Below, in pieces: positions 28,402 to 37,072 of a stretch of 64,000 nucleotides of DNA; positions within the stretch are counted from its first letter, which is position 1, and every line of letters begins with the position of its first letter. A program made the translations under genes and the position numbers. The stretch is from FEN-299 sp963741715 (GTDB lineage Bacteria > Acidobacteriota > Vicinamibacteria > Vicinamibacterales > Fen-181), in the NCBI GenBank assembly GCA_963741715.1, contig CAVUJA010000001.1:2108001-2172000 (forward strand), read 5' to 3'. Under the pieces are notes generated by a model, which searched no databases, was not told where the DNA came from, and saw nothing but the letters and a program-made list of their open reading frames with translations.

Positions 28402-29600
28402 GCCGCGGCATCCTCTGCTTCGCCGACGTCCGGTTCCCGCTCGAGCGGGCCAACGGCATCCAGACGATGGAGACGTGCGCGGCGCTGGCGCGGCGGGGCC
28501 ATCGCGTGAGGCTGGTCGTGCGGCCCGACACCGCCAATCCGCCGCGGGATCCGCTGGCGTATTTCGGGCTGCCGGAAACGCCCGGACTCGCGATCGAACG
28601 GGTGCTGGTCGGGGGACCACCAGCCGTCCGGCGCGCGGCGTCGCTGGCCCAGGCCCTGGGCAAGGCGTTCGCGGCGGGTCGGGACGAGGTCGTCCTCACG
28701 CGCGACCTGGGCTTCGCCAGCCTCTACCTGCAGGCGCGCCGCCGCGGCGGCGCGCCGCTGGTGTACGAATCGCACGGGTTTGCGCCGACGGTGAGCGGGG
28801 AACGGCCGGCCATGCTCACCGGCGCGCCGGCCGAGTCGGCCGCCAAGCGACGGAGGCTCTTTCGGCGTGAGCAGTTCGTGTGGCGCTCCGCCGACGGATA
28901 CGCCACGATCACCAGGGGGTTGTCGGACGAACTGCAGGCGCGGTTCGGCCCCCGGCCCGCGACCGCGGTGGTGCCGGACGGCGCGCGTGTGCCGGAACGG
29001 GCGGCAACCGAGTGGGCGTTTCCAGGCCCCGGAACCGCCCCGGTGGTCGGCTACTCCGGGCACCTCTACCCGTGGAAGGGCGTGGACCTCTTGATCGACG
29101 CCCTGGTGGAACTGCCCGACGCGCGCGGCCTCATCGTGGGCGGACATCCCGCCGAGCCCGACGCGGCGCGGCTGCAGGAGCGATCGCGGCAGCTGGGGGT
29201 CGCACCGCGAGTCGTCTTCACCGGGATGGTGCCGCCGGGCGAGGTGGCCTCACGGCTGAGGACCGCCGATGTCCTCGTGCTGCCGAACCCGGCCACGGAG
29301 GTCTCGGCGCGCTACACGTCGCCGCTCAAGCTGTTCGAGTACCTGGCGATGGGCAGGCCGGTCGTCGCGTCCGACCTCGCCGCGTTCCGCGAGGTCCTGA
29401 CGGATCGGCACGACGCGCTGTTGTTCGAACCCGGCAGCGCGCCGGCAATCGCCGCCGCCATCCGGACCGTGCTCGCCGATCGCGGGTTGGCGGTCTCGCT
29501 GGCGCGAAACGCCAGGGAGACCGCCAGGAACTACACCTGGGACCGCCGGGCCGAACGGCTCGAGGCCCTGTTCGAGGAGGCGTGCGCGCGGCGGCGTTAG
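28398..29600 (+). CDS. GT4 family glycosyltransferase
   Basis: 400 residues, GT-B fold. The N-terminal domain (SRGILCFADVRFPLERANGI) has the loop that contacts the acceptor. The C-terminal domain has the donor-binding pattern: VGYSGHLYPWKGVDLLIDAL, and EVSARYTSPLKLFEYLAMG with the E-x7-E arrangement of retaining GT4 enzymes. The ATG overlaps the previous stop as ATGA, so it is translationally coupled. The nucleotide-sugar donor is unknown. It belongs to the plus-strand glycan cluster. Confidence 0.85.
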   Translation: MSRGILCFADVRFPLERANGIQTMETCAALARRGHRVRLVVRPDTANPPRDPLAYFGLPETPGLAIERVLVGGPPAVRRAASLAQALGKAFAAGRDEVVLTRDLGFASLYLQARRRGGAPLVYESHGFAPTVSGERPAMLTGAPAESAAKRRRLFRREQFVWRSADGYATITRGLSDELQARFGPRPATAVVPDGARVPERAATEWAFPGPGTAPVVGYSGHLYPWKGVDLLIDALVELPDARGLIVGGHPAEPDAARLQERSRQLGVAPRVVFTGMVPPGEVASRLRTADVLVLPNPATEVSARYTSPLKLFEYLAMGRPVVASDLAAFREVLTDRHDALLFEPGSAPAIAAAIRTVLADRGLAVSLARNARETARNYTWDRRAERLEALFEEACARRR

Positions 29601-29603
29601 GGC

Positions 29604-29668
29604 TCGGAGCGATTTCTTTCCAGGACAATTCTGTAACACAGTAGTGTCATAAAAGGAAACCGCTCCGA
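29604..29668. repeat. A+T-rich imperfect palindrome after a GT4 gene
   Basis: TCGGAGCG (29604-29611) and CGCTCCGA (29661-29668) bracket a weaker inner dyad (TCTTTCC / GGAAA, GACA / TGTC). It begins 3 nt after the stop. Its base composition differs sharply from the flanking genes, and the form fits a dispersed REP/MITE-like element inserted inside the glycan cluster. Confidence 0.55.
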
Positions 29669-29699
29669 CCCCCACACACGAGACGAGGACGACCGGGCT

Positions 29700-30785
29700 G
29701 TGATCTCCGAACGGCTGCTGACGATTGCGCGGTGCCCCGACTGCGGCGGCCGCCTGGAAGGCGCGCCCGACGCGGCGGCGTGCGGCGGCTGCGGGCGGGC
29801 GTTCGCGGGCGCGGCCGGCTACCTCGACCTGCGGCCGAGGGAGGCATTCGACGAGCAGACGCGCTACCTGGACGAATCGCTCCACGCCGACGCCCGCCAC
29901 GAGCGCGTCTCGCTGCCGCTGCTCGCCTCGGGCGTGCGCAACGACATGCTCCGCGAGTTCCTTCGCCCCGGCCCGACGGACCTCGTGATCGACCTCGGGT
30001 GCGGAAGCGGGCGCTCGCTCGTGTGGAACCAGGACCGCGGGGCGCTGCAGGTGGGCGTGGACGTGAGCCCGTTCTTCGCGCAGGAGGCGCTGGCCGGCGC
30101 GAACCTCGCGCTCGGCGACCTCCGAAAGCTGCCGTTCGCCGACGGCGTCTTCACCAAGGGCTACGCGCTGGACGTGTTCGAGCACCTGTCGCGCGAAGGC
30201 CTCGCCGGCGTGTTGCGCGAGGCCTCGCGCGTGCTCGCGCCCGGCGGGCAGCTGTTCGTCTACAGCCACGTGCGCAAGAACTCGAGGCTGGCGCTCGGAC
30301 TGCGCGGCATCAACTGGGTCGCCGGCCTCCTGCACCGCGTCGGCGCGGTCGACCTCACGCAGGAACACCTGCGGAAGTCCGACCATCTGAACCCGCTCGC
30401 CGACGTTCCCGACCTGGAGCGGACGGTCGGCGAGGCCGGGTTCCGCGTCGCGCGCATCCGCTACTACACGCCGCTCGTGGGGGGCGTGGTGGAGAACATC
30501 CTGATCCGGTCGGCCGAGCAGTGGATGGCGCGCCGCGCCGCGCGGCGCGCGGCGTCCGGGCCGCCGGCCGCACGGACCGCCGCGGGCGGGGAGGCGGAGG
30601 ACGCGCAGGCGCGGGCGGCGCACGCGCGGGCGGCGCGGAAGGACGCGAAGGATCGCATCGCGCGCGGCGGCGCGGTGCTGTTCGGGCTCGAAGCGCTCAC
30701 GCTCCTCATGAAGCTCGACGTCATCCTGTTCGGCCGCGTGAGGTCAGGCCCGTTCTTCGCGCTGCTGGAGAAGCGAACGGAATGA
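29700..30785 (+). CDS. SAM-dependent methyltransferase with N-terminal zinc ribbon
   Basis: 361 residues from the GTG at 29700. The N-terminus is a Trm112-like zinc ribbon, CPDCGG then CGGCGRAF. The class I methyltransferase core follows: motif I VIDLGCGSGRSL, then VGVDVSPFF, and the post-II segment KLPFADGVFTKGYALDVFEHL. The C-terminal third is a charged Ala/Arg-rich stretch (about 280-325) ending in a hydrophobic helix. Type-11 methyltransferases in such clusters often modify sugars or lipid carriers; the target is unknown. The outer arm of the nested palindromic element starts at its stop codon. Confidence 0.8.
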   Translation: MISERLLTIARCPDCGGRLEGAPDAAACGGCGRAFAGAAGYLDLRPREAFDEQTRYLDESLHADARHERVSLPLLASGVRNDMLREFLRPGPTDLVIDLGCGSGRSLVWNQDRGALQVGVDVSPFFAQEALAGANLALGDLRKLPFADGVFTKGYALDVFEHLSREGLAGVLREASRVLAPGGQLFVYSHVRKNSRLALGLRGINWVAGLLHRVGAVDLTQEHLRKSDHLNPLADVPDLERTVGEAGFRVARIRYYTPLVGGVVENILIRSAEQWMARRAARRAASGPPAARTAAGGEAEDAQARAAHARAARKDAKDRIARGGAVLFGLEALTLLMKLDVILFGRVRSGPFFALLEKRTE

Positions 30786-31041
30786 ACCACGGAGCACACG
30801 GAGCACACGGAGGGATGCCGGCGACCATCGTGCGGCCGACCTGGCCGCCGCTTCGACCGGAGCGCGCGCCTGAGGCGCGCGCCTGGCGGCGTGCAGGCGC
30901 GGCGCGCACGAGCCTGGCGGGTCGGGGCGGGTTCGTGCGCGCCGCCGTCTGCGCGCCCCGCGGGCCCGTGGCCCGTCCCGGTCGAAGTGGCGCTCGCGGA
31001 AATGCCGCCCCCTCTGTGCTCTCCGTGAACTCGGTGGTGGT
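30785..31041. repeat. Nested inverted-repeat element, copy 2
   Basis: Outer arms of 9-nt words (CACACGGAG type) are at 30785-30813 and, inverted, at 31011-31041. The inner pair is CGCTTCGACCGG (30849-30860) / CCGGTCGAAG (30978-30987). Inside lie GCGCGCGCC-TGA-GGCGCGCGC (30862-30882), a perfect 9-bp hairpin, and a GGCGCGCACGAG / TTCGTGCGCGCC dyad. It has the same plan as 12727-12963 although the hairpin cores differ. It begins at the methyltransferase stop and ends 36 nt before the next gene. Confidence 0.75.
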
Positions 31042-31077
31042 CTTCGCGCCGGCCAGCCCGTCTGCCGGAGCGGGGCA

Positions 31078-32253
31078 ATGAAGATCCTGTATTGCGCCAT
31101 CGACCAGGCCGTGCCGGGCACCAAGGGGGGATCGGTGCACGTGCAGGCGGTCGCGGAAGGCCTGGCCCGGCGCGGGCACGAGGTGCACGTCCTCGCGCAG
31201 CGCGGCCCCGGCGGCTTCCCGGCGGGCGAGGCGCACTGGCACGAGATGGGGCCGCCGTTCGGCAGCAGCCGCCTTCGAATGGCGCGGGCGGGCCGGGTCG
31301 CGGCGACGGCCCGCGCCCTGACGCCAGACGTGGTGATCGAGCGCTACTTCAACTTCGGCGGCGAGGGCGTGCGGGCGGCAAGCCGGGTCGGCGCCCTGGC
31401 GGTCCTCGAGGTGAACGCGCCGGTCGTCGACTATCCTGGTTCGCCAAAGCGCGTGCTCGATCGCCTGCTGGTGTGCGAGCCGATGCGGCGGTGGCGAGAC
31501 TGGCAGTGCCGCGTCGCCAGCCTCGTCGTGTCGCCCAGCCGCGCGATCCTCCCGGGCTGGCTCCCGGCCGATCGCGTCGTGGAACTCGAGTGGGGCGCGG
31601 ACACCGACCGCTTCCGGCCCGGCGCCCCCGGCACGGCGCCGTTCGCGCGCGCGCCCGAGGACGTGGTGGCGGTGTTCGCCGGGGCGTTCCGCGCGTGGCA
31701 CGGGGCGATCCACCTCGTCGAGGCGATGAAGCGGATCGACGCGCGCGGCGGATCGACCCTGCGGGCCGTCCTTGCCGGCGACGGCCCGGAGCTGCCGCGG
31801 GTTCGCGAGGTGGCGCGCGGCCTGCAGCGCGTGGCGTTCACCGGTCCGGTCGCCCACGACGCGATGCCGGCGCTGCTGGCATCCGCCGACGTCGGCGTCG
31901 CGCCGTTCGACGTCTCGGCGCATGCGCCGCTCTCGATCGCGTTCTACTGGTCGCCGCTGAAGGTCTTCGAGTACATGGCGTCCGGACTGCCGGTGGTCGC
32001 GCCCGACATCGATGGCATTCGACGGATCGTCGCGGACGACCGCGAGGGTTCCCTCTACGATTCCCGCGACCCCGGCGCGCTCGCCCGCACGCTCGAGCGG
32101 CTGCAGGACCGAGCGCTGCGCCGACGCCTCGGCGCGGCGGCGCGAGAGCGGGCGGTGAACGAGTTCAGCTGGTCGGGGCACTGCCGCCGCCTCGACGAGG
32201 CCATCGGCAGGGCGCTCGCCGCGCGGCGCGGAGGGCGGATGGCGGCGTCATGA
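31078..32253 (+). CDS. GT4 family glycosyltransferase
   Basis: 391 residues. The N-terminal glycine-rich acceptor loop follows MKILYCAIDQAVPGTKGGSVH. The C-terminal Rossmann domain carries AVFAGAFRAWHGAIHLVEAM and the donor-site segment FYWSPLKVFEYMASGLPVVAPDIDG. GGAGC lies just upstream of the ATG. It is coupled to the next gene by an ATGA overlap. The sequence is intact; the sugar donor is unknown. Confidence 0.85.
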   Translation: MKILYCAIDQAVPGTKGGSVHVQAVAEGLARRGHEVHVLAQRGPGGFPAGEAHWHEMGPPFGSSRLRMARAGRVAATARALTPDVVIERYFNFGGEGVRAASRVGALAVLEVNAPVVDYPGSPKRVLDRLLVCEPMRRWRDWQCRVASLVVSPSRAILPGWLPADRVVELEWGADTDRFRPGAPGTAPFARAPEDVVAVFAGAFRAWHGAIHLVEAMKRIDARGGSTLRAVLAGDGPELPRVREVARGLQRVAFTGPVAHDAMPALLASADVGVAPFDVSAHAPLSIAFYWSPLKVFEYMASGLPVVAPDIDGIRRIVADDREGSLYDSRDPGALARTLERLQDRALRRRLGAAARERAVNEFSWSGHCRRLDEAIGRALAARRGGRMAAS

Positions 32254-33503
32254 GGATCCTGATTGCCACCGACTCGTTCCCACCGAACTGCGGGGGCAGC
32301 GGCTGGAGCACCTACGAGCTGGCCCGAGGGCTTCGCGCGCGCGGCCACGGGCTGCACATCGTCCAGCCGTGCCCCGGCAGGCCCGGCGGCACGCGCGAGT
32401 ACGACGGGTTTGTGGTCCGCGAGGTCGGCGTGTTCGCCCCGCCCATCCCGTTCGCGAGGAACTACCTCAAGAACGAGCGGCTGTACTCGCGGCTGTCGCG
32501 CCACCTGGCGGAGGCGGCCGCGGGCATGGGCGCCGAGGTGATCCACGGCCAGCACGTGATGACGATCCCTGCCGCGGTGGCGGCGGGCGCGAGGGCCGGC
32601 GTTCCGTCGGTGGCCACCGTGCGCGACTACTGGCCGGTATGCTACTGGTCGGATCTCATCCACGACCCTCGCGCCGACTCGCTGTGCCCGGGATGCTCGG
32701 CTGCCGGGATGCGCGCCTGCGTGCGGCCGCGCGCCGGCGCCGCGTGGCCGCTCGCGCTGCCGATGGTTCCCTATATGCGCGGCAACCTCGCCCGCAAGCA
32801 GGCCGCGCTCGCCGGCGCGACGCGCGTGATCGCCGTCAGCTCCACGATTGCGCGCGATCTTCGAGCCCGGGCCGCGGGTCTCGTGCCGGAACGCCTGGTC
32901 ACGATTCCCAACCCGGTGGATCTGCCGGCGATCAGGAACGCCGCGGCCGCGCGGCCGGCGCCCTTGGCGGGGCCGTTCGCGCTCTACATGGGCAAGCTCG
33001 CGCCGAACAAGGGGACGAGGCACCTGGTGGCCGCCATCGACGCCGCCGCGCTGCCGTGGCCGCTCGTCGTCGTCGGCGACGGCCCGGATCGCCCGATGGT
33101 CGAGCGGTGGGCGCGCGAGGCGGCGCGCGACGTGAGGCTGACCGGCTGGCTGCCGCGCGAGGAGGCGCTCGGCTGGCTCGGGGCCGCGGCCGTCCTGGTG
33201 TTCCCGTCGCACGGCCCGGAGTCGCTGAGCCGGGTGCTGCTCGAGGCGAGCGCCCTCGGCGTTCCCATCGCGGCGATGGACACCGGCGGCACCCGCGACA
33301 TCGTCCAGGCCGATCGCACCGGCCTCGTCTCGACGAACGCCGCGTCGCTCGGAGAGGACGTTGCCCGGCTCGTGCACGATCGCGAACTGGCGGCGAGGCT
33401 GGGGCGGGCCGCGCGCGAACACATCGAGCAGCACTTCGCGGCAGACCGGGTGATCGCCCGCATCGAGGCGGTGTATCGGGAGGCGGCGGCCGGCCATGCG
33501 TAA
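32250..33503 (+). CDS. GT4 family glycosyltransferase
   Basis: 417 residues. The N-terminus MRILIATDSFPPNCGGSGW is a classic GT4 start. A cysteine-containing segment (CYWSDLIHDPRADSLCPGC, about 130-150) is typical of a subset of polysaccharide GT4 enzymes. The donor domain has FALYMGKLAPNKGTRHLVAAI and FPSHGPESLSRVLLEASALG with the E-x7-E pattern. ATGA overlap with the preceding gene and an 8-nt overlap with the next, so it is mid-operon. Confidence 0.86.
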   Translation: MRILIATDSFPPNCGGSGWSTYELARGLRARGHGLHIVQPCPGRPGGTREYDGFVVREVGVFAPPIPFARNYLKNERLYSRLSRHLAEAAAGMGAEVIHGQHVMTIPAAVAAGARAGVPSVATVRDYWPVCYWSDLIHDPRADSLCPGCSAAGMRACVRPRAGAAWPLALPMVPYMRGNLARKQAALAGATRVIAVSSTIARDLRARAAGLVPERLVTIPNPVDLPAIRNAAAARPAPLAGPFALYMGKLAPNKGTRHLVAAIDAAALPWPLVVVGDGPDRPMVERWAREAARDVRLTGWLPREEALGWLGAAAVLVFPSHGPESLSRVLLEASALGVPIAAMDTGGTRDIVQADRTGLVSTNAASLGEDVARLVHDRELAARLGRAAREHIEQHFAADRVIARIEAVYREAAAGHA

Positions 33504-34746
33504 GGGGCTGCGGGTCGCGATCGTGTCGCGCGCGGTGCACCCCCTGCACGGCGTCGGCGGGCTCGAACGCCACGTGGCGGACCTTGCCCGCCACCTGGCG
33601 AGGCGCTCGACCGAGGTCACGCTGATCACGCGCCCTCCCGACGCTCCCACCAGCCCTGGCGCGGCCGCCGCCGCGATTGGCGACGGCGCGCCGGTGTCCG
33701 TGCGGTTCGTTCCCTACGCCACGTTCCCGTTCGCGGGCCGGCGCGGCACGACGGTGCTCGATCGCAGCACGGCGTACCCGCTGTTCGGCCTGAGAGCCGG
33801 CCGCGAAGCGGGGCGCTTGGCACGAGCGGGATCGATCGACGTCGTGCACGGCCTCGGCGCCAGCGTGCTCGGCTACGCTCTCGCGTCCGCGTCGTTGCGC
33901 GCGCGGGTACCGCTCGTGCTGAACCCGCAGGGACTCGAGGAATTCGGCGGAACCGGACACCGGTTCGCGGGCGGGCGGTGGAAGCAGGTCGGCTATGCGC
34001 CGCTGCGATCCGTCGTGCGCTACTGCGCGAGACGGGCCGCGTCCGTGATCGCGACGGACCGTGCGATCGAACCCTCCGTCCGGGGATACCTGCACGTGGA
34101 GCGTTCGCGCATCGCCACGATTCCAAACGGCGTCGATCTCGACCTCTGCGACTCGCTCGCCGGCCCGGCCGACGGCCACCACATGCGGCGGTTCGTCCCC
34201 GCGGCCGTCGAGTACATCCTGCTGAGCGTCGGGCGCATCGAGCAGAACAAGGGCTTCCACGTGATGGCGGACGCGCTGGCCATGCTCCGCGGGCGGTCGT
34301 GGCACTGGGTGCTCATCGGGGACGGGCCCTTCCGGCCGGCCCTTCAGCGACAGGTCGCCTCGCTCGGGCTCGCCGACCGCGTGCGCATGTTGGGCCGCAC
34401 GAGCCAGGCGGAACTGCACGCGTGGTACGAAGGTGCGGACCTCTTCGTGCACCCGACGCTCTACGAGGGCAGTTCGCTGGTCACGCTCGAGGCGATGGCG
34501 CACCGGCGGCCGGTGGTGGCCACGACCGCGGGGGGCCTGCCCGACAAGGTGCACCCGGGTGTGACCGGCTGGCTCGTGCCCCCCGGGGAAGCCCCCGCGC
34601 TCGCCGCCGCGCTCGACGAGGCCATGTCACGCCGCGGCCACCTCGACGCGCTGGGGGCCGCCGGCCGAGCGCTGGCGGAACGCGAGTTCTCGTGGGACGC
34701 CGTCGCCGAACGCACCATCGAGTTGTACCGGCGATTGCTGGGCTAG
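33496..34746 (+). CDS. GT4 family glycosyltransferase
   Basis: 416 residues. RVAIVSRAVHPLHGVGGLE forms the N-terminal loop; LSVGRIEQNKGFHVMADAL and HPTLYEGSSLVTLEAMAHRRPV form the donor site, with Glu residues spaced as in retaining GT-B enzymes. The start overlaps the upstream gene by 8 nt. This is the most canonical GT4 of the cluster. An acceptor cannot be assigned. Confidence 0.87.
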   Translation: MRKGLRVAIVSRAVHPLHGVGGLERHVADLARHLARRSTEVTLITRPPDAPTSPGAAAAAIGDGAPVSVRFVPYATFPFAGRRGTTVLDRSTAYPLFGLRAGREAGRLARAGSIDVVHGLGASVLGYALASASLRARVPLVLNPQGLEEFGGTGHRFAGGRWKQVGYAPLRSVVRYCARRAASVIATDRAIEPSVRGYLHVERSRIATIPNGVDLDLCDSLAGPADGHHMRRFVPAAVEYILLSVGRIEQNKGFHVMADALAMLRGRSWHWVLIGDGPFRPALQRQVASLGLADRVRMLGRTSQAELHAWYEGADLFVHPTLYEGSSLVTLEAMAHRRPVVATTAGGLPDKVHPGVTGWLVPPGEAPALAAALDEAMSRRGHLDALGAAGRALAEREFSWDAVAERTIELYRRLLG

Positions 34747-34807
34747 AATGTGGCTCGATCCTGGCCGCGGCCCGGCCGGGTCAGGTGAGCATCGCAGAAG
34801 GACCACC

Positions 34808-36358
34808 GTGATCGACGACGAGCGGCGCCGCGCGGGGGACATGCGGAATCGGGCGGCCGTGATCGGCCTCGTGATGGCCGTCGCGGCGGCGCTCCGTTTC
34901 TGGAGCCTGGGTGGAGGCCTGCCTTCAGCGCTGGGAGTGGACGAACCGCAGATCATGGTCCGGTCGCTGGCGATGGTGAAGACCGGGAACTTCCACCCGC
35001 ACTTCTTCGACTACCCGGGACTGTATCTCTACGCCCAGGTCGCGGTCATCGTCGCCCGGTTCCTCGCCGGGGCATCGGCCGGCGCCTGGTCGTCGCTCGC
35101 GCAGGTGACCGATTACGACTTCTACCTCTGGGGCCGCGCCCTGACCGCGGCGTGCGGCACCGCCTCGGTGTATCTGGTCTACCGGGCGGGGACCCGGTGG
35201 GGCATCCGGCAGGCGCTGGTGGCCGCCGCCCTCTTCGCGGTCCTGCCTATCCACGTCCGCGAATCGCACTTCGTCCTGACAGACGTGCCGGCAACCCTCT
35301 TCGTCTCCCTGGCCCTGGTCATGTCCCTCCGCGCCCTGGAACAGCGGTCGTTCGCGGCCTTTGCGTGGGCCGGGGCCGCCGCGGGGCTGGCGGCGGGGAC
35401 CAAGTACACCGCCTGGGTGTCGATCCTGCTGCCGCTCGTGGCCGCGGGACTCATGGCGTCGCCGCTGCAGATGCGGCTGCGGAACGCGTTGGTGACGGCG
35501 GCCGGCTTCTCGGCCGCGTTTCTGGCGGTCGCCCCCTACACCCTGCTCGACCTTCCCGCGTTCCTCGACGGCTTCGGCGCGCTCGCGGCGGCAGTTCCGA
35601 TACGCCCGGCCTCGGCCGAGCCCGGGTGGCAGGTCTATCTGAAGCACCTGCGCATCGCCTTGGGCTGGCCCGGCCTGCTGCTGGCCGGGGGCGGGCTGGC
35701 GATATTTGCCGCGGGCCTCGTCCGCGGACCGGCGCGCGCCCGCTTCGCGATGGTACTGCTGTTCCTCGCCGTGTTCTGGTCGATGATCATCGACCGCACG
35801 CTCGTCTTCGCGCGGTACCTGATGCCCGCACTCCCGTTCGTCTGTTTGCTGGTCGGCGTCACGGTGATCGCCGCGGCAGACCGGCTCCGGCGCTGGCTGG
35901 AGGGCGTCAAGGTCCCCCGCGCGGTCATCCGGGGCGCCCTCGCGGCGCTGATCGCATCGGCCCTGGTGCACCCGGCCATCTCGTCGGTGGGGTTCGACCG
36001 CGAGATGGGCCGCCGGCGCACCGACTCGGTCGCGATGGACTGGATACGGGAGAACGTCAAGCCCGGATCCCGACTCGTTCAGGAATCCGCGTCACTGCAC
36101 TTCCCGCCTGGCCGCTACGAGGTGGAGTACGTGCGGTCGGTCGCCGAGAATGGCGTCGAGTTCTACCGGGCCGGGAACGTCGATTACGTGGTGGCCTCCT
36201 CGGCGGTCTACGGGAGGTACTTCGCGGACCCGAGACGCTTTCAGAACGAATGCGCCGCCTACCGCCGCCTGTTCGGCGACCTCACGCTGGCGTTCTCCGT
36301 GAAGCCGTCGGAGGACCGCCCCGGGGCCGAGTTGAGGATCTACCGCGTGCCGCGGTAG
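34808..36358 (+). CDS. GT-C-like membrane glycosyltransferase (PMT/ArnT-like)
   Basis: 516 residues from the GTG at 34808, chosen because AGAAGGA precedes it by ~5 nt; an ATG at 34748 directly after the previous stop would add 20 polar residues and has no ribosome site. Roughly ten membrane helices. The first periplasmic loop has the acidic motif ALGVDEPQIMVRSLAMVKTG, the second FDYPGLYLYAQVAV, in the layout of dolichyl-mannosyltransferase-like GT39/GT83 proteins. The C-terminal soluble part (VQESASLHFPPGRYEVEYV) is periplasmic. It closes the plus-strand glycan cluster and converges on the SurA-like gene. Confidence 0.78.
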   Translation: MIDDERRRAGDMRNRAAVIGLVMAVAAALRFWSLGGGLPSALGVDEPQIMVRSLAMVKTGNFHPHFFDYPGLYLYAQVAVIVARFLAGASAGAWSSLAQVTDYDFYLWGRALTAACGTASVYLVYRAGTRWGIRQALVAAALFAVLPIHVRESHFVLTDVPATLFVSLALVMSLRALEQRSFAAFAWAGAAAGLAAGTKYTAWVSILLPLVAAGLMASPLQMRLRNALVTAAGFSAAFLAVAPYTLLDLPAFLDGFGALAAAVPIRPASAEPGWQVYLKHLRIALGWPGLLLAGGGLAIFAAGLVRGPARARFAMVLLFLAVFWSMIIDRTLVFARYLMPALPFVCLLVGVTVIAAADRLRRWLEGVKVPRAVIRGALAALIASALVHPAISSVGFDREMGRRRTDSVAMDWIRENVKPGSRLVQESASLHFPPGRYEVEYVRSVAENGVEFYRAGNVDYVVASSAVYGRYFADPRRFQNECAAYRRLFGDLTLAFSVKPSEDRPGAELRIYRVPR

Positions 36359-36378
36359 GCGGGCCCGGGCGGGTCGGC

Positions 36379-37020
36379 TCAGCGCCCGGCCTGGGACAGC
36401 GTCGAGACGAATTCCCGGCGCCGCAGCCGATCGAGCCAGTCGGCAACCAGGGCGCGCTTGCGCTCGGCGGCCGCCTTCTGTTGGACCGTCTGCTGGACCT
36501 CCTCGAACGGCGCCAGCTTCCCGCCGGACGTGAATTCGGCCGGGTGTTCACGGTAGTAGCGCTGCACGTCGTCGGTCGTCGGCTGCGAGGCGCCGCCGAA
36601 CCGCTGTTCGACGTACGCCTCGATCCTGAGATTGTCCGCCACCGCCGTCCGCAGACGCTCGTCGCTCATCGCCGTCCTGGCCAGCGCCCGTGCGTAGTCG
36701 GCCTCGGCGGGAAACGCGGCCCGAATCCCGGTCATGCGGCGCTCGACCAGCTCGCGCTCCGGCTCGGGCGCCGAGTAGCGCTCGACCTCACTCAACATCA
36801 GCTGGCGATTCACCAGGCTCCCGAGGAGATTCTCCGGGCTCGCGCTCCCGGCGGAAGGCGGCACCAGCCGGAACGCTTCAGCGGCGCGCACGTCGGACAG
36901 GGTGATGACCTGCGCGCCGACGACCGCCATCACGCGGTCGATGATCTCGGCCGCGGCCGGCGAGCCGGCCGCGAGCCATGCCGCGATCAACGCGGCGGCG
37001 TTCAGGGTTCTCACTCGCAT
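36379..37020 (-). CDS. SurA-like periplasmic chaperone without a PPIase domain
   Basis: 213 residues. A Sec signal (LNAAALIAAWLAAGSPAAAE) is followed by a SurA N-domain-like opening (IIDRVMAVVGAQVITLSDV) and helices (LLGSLVNRQLMLSEVERY). No parvulin domain is present, so this is a chaperone core only. It is last in the run of biotin carrier, tamB and Omp85 genes, 52 nt from the Omp85 stop, with a heptamer array in between. A role in escorting outer-membrane proteins fits the context but is inferred. Confidence 0.72.
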   Translation of the reverse strand: MRVRTLNAAALIAAWLAAGSPAAAEIIDRVMAVVGAQVITLSDVRAAEAFRLVPPSAGSASPENLLGSLVNRQLMLSEVERYSAPEPERELVERRMTGIRAAFPAEADYARALARTAMSDERLRTAVADNLRIEAYVEQRFGGASQPTTDDVQRYYREHPAEFTSGGKLAPFEEVQQTVQQKAAAERKRALVADWLDRLRRREFVSTLSQAGR

Positions 37021-37027
37021 ATCGCGG

Positions 37028-37070
37028 TCCGTCCCTCGGCCCTCGTCCCCCGTCCCTCGTCCCTCGTCCC
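37028..37070. repeat. Heptamer array after the Omp85 gene
   Basis: GTCCCTC, GGCCCTC, GTCCCCC, GTCCCTC, GTCCCTC: period 7, touching the Omp85 stop (minus strand, 37073). One arm only. Confidence 0.75.
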
Positions 37071-37072
37071 GA

